Part shown: positions 44,069 through 53,620 of the stretch, in pieces
Layout of the letters: every line of letters begins with the position of its first letter
Position numbering within the stretch: the stretch's first letter is position 1
Assembly: GCA_010093485.1 (NCBI GenBank)
Contig: MU001492.1
Coordinates: 2,775,334-2,839,333, forward strand
Direction of reading: 5' to 3'
From: Karstenula rhodostoma CBS 690.94
Taxonomy: Eukaryota > Ascomycota > Dothideomycetes > Pleosporales > Didymosphaeriaceae
Length of the DNA: 64,000 nt
Notes under the pieces: model-generated
Databases searched by the model: none
What the model saw: the letters and a program-made list of their open reading frames with translations, nothing else
What the model was told of the DNA's origin: nothing
Translations under genes and position numbers: made by a program

Positions 44069-45656
44069 CTAATCTGGACTGCTGGGTGTTATTGGTCCTG
44101 GGTTTTGTGAGCGGTCGGGGTTCATGGGGGGTGTGGTATCTTTTTTGATGGCGCGAAGGGCAAGGTTGGATGGTGGTGTGGGCCACGATTTGCAGAAGCT
44201 CGCGGAGAGTCAACAATTCATATACTGGTATGGAGGTATGTGGACATGGGGATGGTAGCTGGGTAGCTTTCAATCTATCATCTTGGATATTCTGAAAGTG
44301 TGGGGTTTGCGACTTCTGTGGCCAATTGTATATTGGCAGGCCAATCTTGTGGCAAAATAAGTGTCTGTTTTTGCTCTTCTAGGGTAGACGACGGATATTC
44401 CTCCTTGCAAAGGTTCAGAGGTTTAATGTCTGTTGGCCGGTCTTCCATGGCGTATCGGTCTTCCCGAGTATTGAATGTATGGCATGGGTCGGTCGGTCAA
44501 TCTCGGGGCGAGAGGGATGTTGGTTTCCGTTTTTTTGGGCGACGTCGGAGTGGGCATCCTGGAGTTCAGTCTCCCATGAGGTTCGGGAGACTAGCTCGTC
44601 AAGGTTCGCAAAGCCCTTGAGTGGTCGTCTACAAGTAATTTGCCTCCCTGCTGAGTGGGGCGCACCAGTCTCCCGCACCGTGGGTAATGCTGGAGGATCT
44701 CATGACTCCATTCTTTCGAGGTGGCCTGATGTACATGGGTGTGTAGAGGCTCATTTTTGCATATCCTGACCACGGCTTCTTGTTGTGTCTCCTGAGAACT
44801 ATCTCTTTTGCTATGATACTTCTAGAGCTGTCTGTTATGGGGCGCTGATTGCCTGGTGTGAGTCAGCACGGCGAAGTCAATGGCAAGAGGTGGCTTGAAA
44901 TAGTCAAATAGGCAACGTCAAGCCCACCATGGAAATACATCATCCTCACACATACTGATGATAAGTTTCTGCTTTTCTCTCGGAGAATTGAAATGACTAG
45001 CTGTCGGCTAAGTCTTCTCGAGCATCTTCCATATCTACGCCGCATCTCGACGCCCCTAGCCTTCACGCTGAATCTCGGCGAATGTTCTAGCCCGCACCCC
45101 CACGCACCAAGGCGAAGTATCAGCACATCCGCTCCTTCTCTTTTTAGATATTATACTTCCGGTAACTTTCCCCACCCTGCCTGCTCCATTCAGCAAGCGA
45201 TCGTCTCCCCCGAGAAGCTCTAGTGCTACCCTCACCTTCGCTACCACAGCTACAACCCTCCCCACCACACATATTTTCGCCCGGGAACACGACAGTGCGC
45301 CCGCGTCCTGCTGGCTTTCGAGTTGTAATGCATGTAAAGTGGAGTGAGCGCAACCACGGGTCGGGCAAGACTCCGCCGGGCGGCGAACTTCGGCGTTGTG
45401 CTGCTGCGTCATGCGCATTGTGGCGTCTCCGACCACAAGAAAGCTGCCCACAGGGGCGATTCGCTCAGTCGGCATGGCGAGGCTGAGAATTCTTCGGGTG
45501 CATCCGCCGAACGGGGGGAATCGGTCAAGAGCGAGATAGTATTTAGTGGTACCGATCTATACGTTCAATCCGAGGATTCAAAAGTACTGAGACGTTGAAA
45601 AGAGCTGGATATTGATCGAATCGGGAAGATTGCATTTTCGAAGCCAAGGACTCAAA
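44069..45656. other. intergenic region containing a MITE-like element
   Basis: Apart from the element at 44580-44679, listed separately, no gene was recognised. The region upstream of 45657 is the promoter of the PEP-mutase-family gene. Confidence 0.4.
44580..44679 (+). mobile_element. MITE-like element, copy A
   Basis: This 100-bp element has terminal inverted repeats GGTTCGGGAGACT and AGTCTCCCGCACC (one mismatch). Its interior aligns over its whole length with the reverse complement of 51054-51159: 20 identical bases at one end, then GAGTGGTC, GTAATTT and CCCTGCTG in the same order and spacing. An extra AGTCTCCC lies just outside at 44568-44575. The element carries no gene. A non-autonomous DNA transposon relic is the likeliest explanation. 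Confidence 0.6.
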
Positions 45657-46668
45657 ATGGCACAAACCAACGGACAAAAGCCACTGAGCGCAGTGCAGAA
45701 GTTGAGAATCATGCTCTCGGATCCTGAAAAGTTCGTCGTATGTCCTGGCGTATACGATGGATATACCGCACGTATTGCTTTGGCGGAAGGGGCAGAGTGC
45801 TTGTACATGGTGAGTCCTCCCGCTCGAATCACCACCGCCAACGATTCGTCCTTCTCGGCGTGGACTGACTGCGTACTAATTCCCCCAGACCGGCGCGGGA
45901 ACAACAATGTCGCGCCTCGGCATGCCCGACATGGGCCTCGCACAGATGTCCGACATGCTCACCAACGCCTCAATGCTGGCGTCCATCTCCCCCCGCACCC
46001 CGCTCATCGCGGACGCAGACACGGGATACGGCTCCGCGCTCATGGTCGCCCGCACAGTGTCGTCGTACATCCGCGCGGGAGTCGCAGGGCTGCACCTTGA
46101 AGACCAGGTCGTTACCAAGCGCTGCGGACACCTCCGCGGCAAGCAGCTCGTCGACACGGAAGAGTTCGTGAGCCGGATTCGCGCGGCCGTCATGGCGCGG
46201 GAGCAGAGCGGGGGGGACATCGTGATTATTGCGCGGACGGACGCGCTGGCGGGTGAGGGGTACGACGAGGCGCTGAAGAGGCTGCGCGCTGCTATCGCGG
46301 CGGGGGCGGAGGTCGCGTTCCTCGAGGGCGTGACTACGCGCGAGGAAGCAAGCAACCTCACACGCGATCTGGCGCCTACGCCGTGCTTGTTCAACAACGT
46401 CCCGGGCGGCGTGTCACCGGACTTCAGTGTCAAGGAAGCACGAGAGATCGGGTACAAGCTTGCTATTTTCCCGACGCTGGCGCTGGAGGTGGTGTATCCA
46501 GCTGTGCGGAAGGCGTGTAGGGAGCTGTTGGACGAGGGGAGTGTGAAGAGCGTGGAGGAGGATGGGAGGAGGTGGGGTCCAAGGGAGCTGTTCAATGTGT
46601 GTGGGTTGGACGAGTTGATGGAGTTTGACCGGAAAGCCGGGGGGAAGGGATATGCTGAAGATGCGTAA
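45657..46668 (+). CDS. PEP mutase / isocitrate lyase superfamily enzyme
   Basis: Two exons, 45657-45809 and 45889-46668, are joined by removing a 79-bp intron (GTGAGT...CCCCAG) and give 310 residues. The superfamily features are clear: DADTGYG (93-99) that binds Mg2+, GLHLEDQ (118-124), the catalytic loop KRCGH (128-132) with the isocitrate-lyase-type cysteine, and IIARTDAL (about 163-170). Relatives cleave or make C-C or P-C bonds in 2-methylisocitrate, oxaloacetate, 2,3-dimethylmalate or carboxyphosphonoenolpyruvate. The K-[KR]-C-G-H loop and short length favour a lyase of the 2-methylisocitrate/oxaloacetate-hydrolase-like group over true PEP mutase. No mitochondrial leader or peroxisomal C-terminus (ends AEDA) is seen, so cytosolic. 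Codons shift from C-ending to G-ending along the gene. The substrate cannot be set from sequence alone. Confidence 0.9.
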
Positions 46669-47249
46669 AAGTTAGGGGGGACCACTGGCAGTGAAGTTAT
46701 TAGCGAGCATGGTCTGGAGTTCTGGGAAGGTGCCTTTGCTTGTTTAGAGATTGGGTTGGTCGGGAATAGTTTGATATCATATATATAGTTAAAAAGCGAG
46801 CCCATTTGGACACGTAAACAAAGAGTAATGAGTCAATCACAAATATCTTGAAGGGAAACCGAAGCGATCGAATGCATCAATTGGGATACCGGGCTAGAAG
46901 CGGGCTATGGAGTCATGCTTCGATCCCACACCTCTCTACCGAACTGTGACAGTAATGAGTGGTGTTTCATCCCAGCCAGAGCTGACATCGCCGTCCGCAT
47001 GCCAAAGGAGGTCGAGTTGAGAAGAACCCGCACGTGGGACATGCATCACTAGCTCCGCGCCGACTATCTATCCGGTCCAGCCGCGGCTGCGACCCACAGC
47101 TTGTGGCTTCCCACACCACGCCAATTTCAACACTACGATGACTCTCGTTTCTCCTGATTTTCTTACAGCACTGCTGTGTAAATGTATATGCGTATATATA
47201 TGTTAGTGCCTAGAGATTTTCCATCAAATTAGTAAGCATCAGCTTTCAA
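46669..47249. other. intergenic region, nothing recognised
   Basis: Sequence between the lyase-family gene and tRNA-Asp. An AT-rich TATATATA stretch lies about 60 bp upstream of the tRNA. Confidence 0.4.
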
Positions 47250-47336
47250 TCTTCCTTGGTCTAGTGGTCATGATTTCCGCTTGTCATCGCAAGATTACGA
47301 GCGCGGGAGACCGGGGTTCGATTCCCCGAGGGAGAG
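47250..47336 (+). tRNA. tRNA-Asp (GTC) with a 15-nt intron
   Basis: The acceptor stem pairs TCTTCCT with AGGGAGA (one G-U). The D arm contains GGTCTAGTGGTCA (A box), and the anticodon stem TCCGC/GCGGG encloses the loop TTGTCA-C with anticodon GTC. The intron TCGCAAGATTACGAG sits at the canonical place after position 37. The T arm CGGGG-TTCGATT-CCCCG is perfect. A T5 run at 47341-47345 fits Pol III termination. Mature length is 72 nt before CCA addition. Confidence 0.93.
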
Positions 47337-47937
47337 ATTCTTTTTGCTTCTGGGGTTGCTTCGAGGTTGTAGATATGAGTGGGTGGTGCTGTGACTGGAG
47401 TAGGGGTTATGAAGGTGACTTTTTGGCAGCGAGGGGATATATTTGCAGGCGCTGTAGCCTAAAAAACAGATATAACTGGAAGCTAGCTAGAACATATCGG
47501 TAGGATTGTTTGACAGAAAAGCTGTGTTTATGCATACGACGGACATGGCTGCACGGAAACTTTCTTAGGCAATCGTAGGTAGGAGAAGATAGACCACCCG
47601 TGAAGAACATACCAACTCCAGACCTTTACTATCATATAGAAGATAGACAGATCAAGTTATTCGACTTCAGTTCTCCTTCCGCGTACCAAACCATCCATCC
47701 ATGCGAAATGATGCGCTCCTTCGCTGTCGCGTGCCGCGGCCTACTAGCGCCAGGACCTGGACAGAAAATTTCTGTACGACAAAAACTTCCCTCGCGCGTT
47801 TCCGACCCACAGGGACAACAGCACAAGCCTTCAATAAAAACAATTTCCATTTGCGCCCTTCTACAATCCAAGACGGGAATTAAAAGCCTGGTATATAATA
47901 GTGTTATGTGCAACCTCATTCATCAAATCACCGACTA
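47337..47937. other. spacer between the two tRNA genes, nothing recognised
   Basis: AT-richer spacer of 600 bp. A TATATAATAG element lies about 48 bp upstream of tRNA-Lys, a usual place for TFIIIB contact. Confidence 0.4.
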
Positions 47938-48044
47938 GCCCGGCTAGCTCAATCGGTAGAGCGTGAGACTCTTAAGCATTCACGGTCTAATCAACTCGAT
48001 TACTCGGTATCTCAAGGTTGTGGGTTCGACCCCCACGTCGGGCT
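47938..48044 (+). tRNA. tRNA-Lys (CTT) with a 34-nt intron
   Basis: The acceptor stem GCCCGGC pairs with GTCGGGC, and the D arm is TAGCTCAATCGGTAGAGC. The anticodon stem TGAGA/TCTCA encloses CTCTTA-A with anticodon CTT. The intron spans about 47975-48008, directly after position 37, and the T arm is TGTGG-GTTCGAC-CCCCA. Mature length is 73 nt. A T7 run at 48047-48053 is the likely Pol III terminator. Confidence 0.95.
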
Positions 48045-48046
48045 TC

Positions 48047-48053
48047 TTTTTTT
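48047..48053 (+). terminator. Pol III terminator of tRNA-Lys
   Basis: Seven consecutive T residues three bases after the tRNA end. Confidence 0.7.
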
Positions 48054-51000
48054 CGGGTTTGGCATGGAGGGAGGATGGATGTGTGCGACGGCAGTGCAGT
48101 CATATATATGCGTCTGTGTCAGGGTAACGTGACTTGGGGAAACGTCATGCTCATTGAGGTGATGCGATTCCTCCGCTATCGGCCCTGGTCCTGTTGTCTT
48201 GCAGTGCTGCCTTCTACTCTTTTTGGTGGTGCTGTGTGTCGTTGGATTGCTTTCGACCAGTATGCTGCGGCATTGGGCGGCGTGGAGCTGCGCGACAGAA
48301 CAAGGGGCTAGAATCCAAAGAACATGGATGTAAGTCTCGGGTCCTGCGGGATGCGGTTGCATCTTCAACCAGTGCGTAGCTACAGTGACGCCACGTTGTA
48401 TGTCACAAGGTGCAAAAGCGGTGATATCGAATCTTCTGAAGATGAGCAGATGCGGTCGCTTGAAGTGGACTCACCTAGGTACGAGTAACCACAAATATTC
48501 ACTGTCATTTGGCGCATCGCAGTTGACCTATGGCTTGTTCACCTCACCTAACGTTGTCGTCATCAACAGGATATATACGCATGTATCAGGGTATACACAT
48601 GTCTCCATTATCGGGTTGATGATGTTCCTGTCAGTCAGGTTTGTTTGCCTGCTCTGCTGGTATACTCCCGAGATAATCGGCGACTAGCAACCTAAAGACT
48701 TGAGTTTACTAGTAGTGTATAACATACATAGATAAGATATCTCACATGTCGAGGTGACTATTCGTGCACGCTTCTAGACGTCGACTATTGGTTGGGTCAG
48801 GCGTTGCCGGCAGGTCGGCTTCGTAGTTGAGAGGCACCCGCTGAACATATGCCGCAAGCTATTTGGTCCGTTCATATCCGGGAATCATTTCGAACATGAC
48901 CAGTAGCGATGGGTTACGCATCTCCATCAGACTCAGACGGCGGCGAGCTTCTAACGTGTCGCTGTGTGTGATACTCCATGTATGCACCTGACCCATTCTC
49001 CCGGAGGGGCCTTAGTAGCTGTAGATCGATAGCCTCAATATACGACAGAACAAAGCCCCAGGATGAGTATCTGTTCAGTTTGTTCCGTTGGGTATTATCG
49101 GCCTGCAACGCTCTCTCTCTCTCTCTGTCTCTACTGCAGTTTGACAATCGTTATCAGCATTGCGTTGTTCTCATTGTTTTGTGAGCTGTCAAAAGACCTG
49201 AATTCGGATATTTGTGACTGTCTGTCCGTCCACTCAGCCCTCTACGCGTGAACGGAACCATCTACATTAACCCCACTACAATATTATGGATTACGGTTCT
49301 CTGCTGCTGTTTGACTTCCTCCCGGGTTATGGTAACTCTATTCACCTACATGTTTGGCGGCCTGGGATAAAGTATATATTGCCGATAAGACCGCGAATAG
49401 CATGCTCCGATTCATCTCGAGAGTAAAGTTCGTAAGACAGATTCCTTGCATAATAATGAGAAATATAGGATGTGAGATATACTGCAAGAACTCTCCTTTC
49501 ACATTTCTCCAGATTCACACCTAGAGAACTTCATCTGCCCCGGTATCTTCGACGTGGAGACTAGACGCAACACAGCCGGCCATAACCCCCAAGAACATCC
49601 GCTGAAGTTGTAGTTACTACATCACAGATAATTGGATATTAGTCTTGAGCTAGAGCCACCCAGTCTGAATGTCAGGCACTTCAGGATTAATCTCTGCGTC
49701 TCGACAACTCAGCAGTAAGGTAAACTATTCGGCTGCAACGAGCTTGTCTACGTGGAGTGGTAGCAGCTCACACTACGAATTATTGGAATTTTATGTCTAC
49801 TTGGGAAATATTATAGGTCGAGCAAATACTATGTGTACACCGCAGTGTACTTCTTAGCTTCAAAAGACCGAAGAAATGATATCTTTTGAATACGATGAAC
49901 ATGAGATTACTGTGATATTTTAGGTATCGCTATATAATGCAGTACTGACACGTTCGATATGACTGACTACTCTTGTGTGGAATAAATACTTTGAGCACAG
50001 CTGCTGCTCATCATATACAACATGCATCCCACAGCGACCATGGATAATTCCATCATTAAACCAGAAGTTGTGTCACCGTTATACGTAAGTTAATGCAGCC
50101 TTCACTTATGATGACAGTAGGGTAGGGGTGATGATTGAATTATCTCAGTGATGTGATCTTGGGTTAATCCTTAGTGCGTGAGGTGTAGTTTAGAGGTAAA
50201 AAGAAATGAATGTACCAAAAACCTCTGGTATAAACATTCAATTGGCGTAGGCATCGAATGGTTCAGCTAACAAACATGTAGTTGTATCGGGCGCAATAAG
50301 CTAGTGCTAGATTGAATAGTTATGCGTGTTAACACCTCGATTCACTGTTGAAGCACTGTCGAGGCGATTATTTGTAGTAACCATACTACGCTTTTTGACA
50401 CCAACAAGTGTCCCCATGCGACTGTTTTCCTGCACAAGATGAATATCCGACCACTCTATAGGAATCATCAGTGACTCCAACCTGAGACGTGTACAGCCCG
50501 ACATCCTCACTGCTTCAGCAGAACGCCTGCTGCCCCGGTCCGACACCTCCCTCAACTAAGACGCGCCAAGATCTTCACCATCTTCATTACGCTCCGACTA
50601 TTACCGTAGCACACAGAAGCCACTCCGGCGACCGGCGCCTTACTCCGTCCCTCAAGCGTTTCAACAATCCACACGGAGATTGTCCCCGTCTGTATCATCA
50701 AAAGAGATTAATCGCCTCAAACAAGCCCCTCGACCCTCCAACCGTTGCATCGCCAAAAAACGTATTCCAGGAAGCCATGCCCAAAGCGCCAGCGCCGTGT
50801 CCTGTGCCACAACCGCCCGCCTCACAGCATTCTCCTTTGTAGCCTCAGGCGTCCCCAATCTCTCCGCCACGCCTGTGAAACGAAGCGAAAGCAAACTAGA
50901 AACTTCCATCGCCCGGGCCGCCGAGCGTCCGGGATGTCATCGACGGGTGGGGGGATGGGATCGCGAGACCATCGGGGACCAGGCACCCCCGTGACGCAAG

Positions 51001-52324
51001 GGAAACCTATCCGTGACAACGTCGCAATCACCGTACGTACCAGTCCCCTAAAAGGTTCAGGAGACCGACAGGTGCTCCAGCAGGGGGGTAAATTACCTAC
51101 GTGCAAAAGACCACTCGATGGTTTTGCGCGTGGAGCCTTGACGAGCTAGTCTCCCGTACGTACCTGCTGGTTGACTTGTACACAAACCAGCATCTCCACG
51201 CCAGCCAGGTACCACGGCGCGGCAGGGGCAGGGGCAAACACAAACGCACCCCCTCTCATCTACCACATTTCCCTCCTCCCAGCCCAGACCCGCCGTCACA
51301 CCACCACCAGCGCCCGCCCAGCCTAGCGGGTTCCCAACGCCCGCCCACGCATGGGTGTGCCTGCAGTAGGGTACCATCGAGCGTGTCGCGTCGTGGCGCG
51401 GCAGCCCTACGCGCGCGCCCCCTAAAACAAACGACTCGCAGACCCGACCCACACACACACCACACATCCTCAGCCCATCTACCTGCTCCACCCCCACCCA
51501 GGCGCGCCGACGCCTGCTAGCCGCGCGCAAGGCCGTGGTTCGCGCGCGCTGCGTGCGCGGCAGAGCGTGGAAGGTTTGATGAGAGTGGGCAGCGCATGCA
51601 GCTAAAAAGAAGTGGTGCAGGCAGGACTGGGGCGCGGGCGCGGGCGGGGCAGGGGAGACGGACGGTGGAATTGCGGGCCGTGCGGTTGGGAGGATCATCA
51701 TGGAGGCAGGAATCGCGGGCGCGGCGTGGTTTGGGATTTTCTTTGTTTGGTTTACGGAGCCGTGGGTGGAGTCGGGCCGACCGGTGGGCGGCACGGCACG
51801 GCACTGCGTTGCGGAGGCGGCTGGTTGGTTTGCGTGGGTGAGATGTGTGCCGAGCCGGGGTGGGGATGGCCGGAGGTGGAGGTGGTGAGGAGGTGCGGGC
51901 TACCCTGTAGATGAGACAGATCAAGCGTTGTTGGGAAGTCATCATGTGCGTATGAGACCGAGAGCAATTTGCAGATTATCCGAGATGACGATCGAACAGA
52001 TTTTACGATTACTGCATTATTACCAGCCCGAGATTGGTTATGGATGACATCACGTTCTAGATGCTCACCTCCATCCAAATCATAGGAACCGTCACAATGA
52101 GACACGTTGGCTTAGTACCTATGAAAATCGTATTGCTAAATAAGCTATGCAGCTCTGCGCTGACTGGTATCATAAAGTTCATCATACTCTTGCAGTGCAA
52201 AAGACGTGTGCGGTGTAACAGGCGCATGCGCCAATGTGAAAGGTAGGAAAGGAAATCCAACGCCAAATATGCTATGCCGGAACGTAACGCTCAACAAGGT
52301 ACCGAGAAGATCCACACTCGGTCC
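48054..52324. other. 4.3-kb gene-poor region, AT-richer at 48.7-50.4 kb
   Basis: No supported gene. From about 48680 to 50400 the sequence is clearly richer in AT than the rest of the window, with frequent TATA/ATAT and stops in all frames; this could be decayed repeat DNA. A CT dinucleotide run lies near 49109-49131. From 51200 to 51900 the sequence is very GC-rich. The MITE-like copy B lies at 51042-51155. Confidence 0.4.
51042..51155 (-). mobile_element. MITE-like element, copy B
   Basis: The minus strand of 51054-51159 aligns with copy A (44580-44679), including 20 identical bases starting GGGAGACTAGCTCG. The terminal sequences GTACGGGAGACT and GGTCTCCTGAACC are imperfect inverted repeats. 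The element is bracketed by a perfect 9-bp direct repeat, GTACGTACC, at 51033-51041 and 51156-51164, which looks like a target-site duplication. No coding capacity. Confidence 0.6.
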
Positions 52325-53620
52325 TCAAAGGTCAAAGCACTCTGAGAGAACACCGCTTTGCACCATGCTGGCCCTCAAGGCCTTCTTGTACTCGCGCTCG
52401 ATTCCGTGCTTGACAGCATCGAGGACGTTTTCAACCGTCGCCTTGGGCTGGAAGCGCGGCTTGCTGCCCTTCTGGTAGACTCCAGTCTCGACAAGGATCG
52501 AGTACCAGCTGTTGTCGGACTGTTCGTTGTACTCGTTCGTGCCGCGAATATCGGACTCTGGTGTGTCACCAACGAAGTAGACAGTGTCGGGAGGAGAGTC
52601 GATGCCGTGAGACTCTTTCCTCCACTGCTGGAGCAGACGTGTAGCGAACTGGAAAGTACCAATCTGAGGCTTTCCGAAAGCAGTGGTCTTGAGGTCCTTG
52701 CCAGTGACGGCCTTGAACATAGCCTCCAGGCTGACACGAAGAGCGCCCATGCCAATGCGGGTCAGGTCGTGGCCAGCGGACCAGACGACATCGTTGTGGC
52801 TGAAGTACACTGGTGGACCTTCGTCGAAGGTTGCAGACCTTGTGCCGAGGTATCCTCCCTTGGACATGAGCAGATCGAGAATAATCTGCTGATCGGATGC
52901 CCAGTCGCGAGAATCGGCGAAGACAAAGATTGCTTCGATCTTGACCTCGGCGAAGTTCCTTGCGCGCGAGTTCTTGTATTCTTCCGGCGTAAGCTTCCTG
53001 AAGGGAGTGGTGTCCTGGTTGTCTTTGATGATATCACCAGGTGTCACAACATCCTTGAAGCCATAGCCCTCGGCAACAAGACGACACTTCTCACCCTCGC
53101 CGCCGACGACAAGGACAGTGCCATATTTCTCAGCCATCTCTCTCATGGGAGTGTGGCCGCAAATGAACTGGCCGGGCGAAATTTCCATCTCCATCTGCTT
53201 GCTCAGCTGCACGCAACGCTCCTCCTCGGTCTTTCCACCACCATTGGTAAGAAAGATGTAAGGAACCTTGATACCGTACTCGTTCTCTCCGTTGAGCATC
53301 TTCATTGCTTCAACAGCTTCCGGGATGGGCCGGCCTCCTCTAATGAGAACACCGTCAATATCAAAGGCGAAAGCATACTTGTCGGTGACAGTGGTTTCCC
53401 GGGGCGACGGAGGGGTGCCGGGGGGTGTAGGGGCATTAACATGGTGCCGTGCTGTTTCGAAAGCTGTCGCGATTTCGGAAGCTTCGCTGGGTGCCATCAG
53501 GTGTTTAGGAGGTACGACAACAGTGGGTCCCATGCTGAGGGTTTCTCGAGTGGCCTCATTTGAAGAGAGGCGGCGAACACGATCACTGCCGCCGGCTGGT
53601 TGAGCGAGTTGAGACAGCAT
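52325..53620 (-). CDS. HAD-superfamily phosphatase, yeast Ykr070w/CECR5-like
   Basis: A single exon from the ATG at 53620 gives 431 residues. The frame extends 24 codons further upstream but only to a TTG, through a triplicated GTGAGAAGGT repeat that is better read as 5' UTR. HAD motif I is FAFDIDGVLIRGG (Asp87 and Asp89). The cap region follows with FLTNGGGKTEEER (motif II Thr, Asn) and GHTPMREMAEKY. Motif III Lys lies in AFGKPQIGTFQFA, and motif IV is YFVGDTPESDIRG. Spacing matches class IIA HAD hydrolases of the CECR5/Ykr070w type, whose yeast member is mitochondrial and of unknown substrate. The N-terminal 80 residues are Ser/Pro-rich with several Arg, which could be a mitochondrial leader. 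All four motifs are intact, so activity is likely; the substrate is not predictable. Confidence 0.9.
   Translation of the reverse strand: MLSQLAQPAGGSDRVRRLSSNEATRETLSMGPTVVVPPKHLMAPSEASEIATAFETARHHVNAPTPPGTPPSPRETTVTDKYAFAFDIDGVLIRGGRPIPEAVEAMKMLNGENEYGIKVPYIFLTNGGGKTEEERCVQLSKQMEMEISPGQFICGHTPMREMAEKYGTVLVVGGEGEKCRLVAEGYGFKDVVTPGDIIKDNQDTTPFRKLTPEEYKNSRARNFAEVKIEAIFVFADSRDWASDQQIILDLLMSKGGYLGTRSATFDEGPPVYFSHNDVVWSAGHDLTRIGMGALRVSLEAMFKAVTGKDLKTTAFGKPQIGTFQFATRLLQQWRKESHGIDSPPDTVYFVGDTPESDIRGTNEYNEQSDNSWYSILVETGVYQKGSKPRFQPKATVENVLDAVKHGIEREYKKALRASMVQSGVLSECFDL

Noticed and set aside
51093..51794. 233-codon minus-strand frame and related plus-strand frames at 51.6 kb
   Set aside because: Very GC-rich low-complexity DNA; its end reads through the MITE-like element, which explains the similarity to a frame at 44.4-44.7 kb.
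52358..53563. 401-codon open frame on the plus strand
   Set aside because: Antisense shadow of the HAD phosphatase, whose four catalytic motifs are intact on the other strand.
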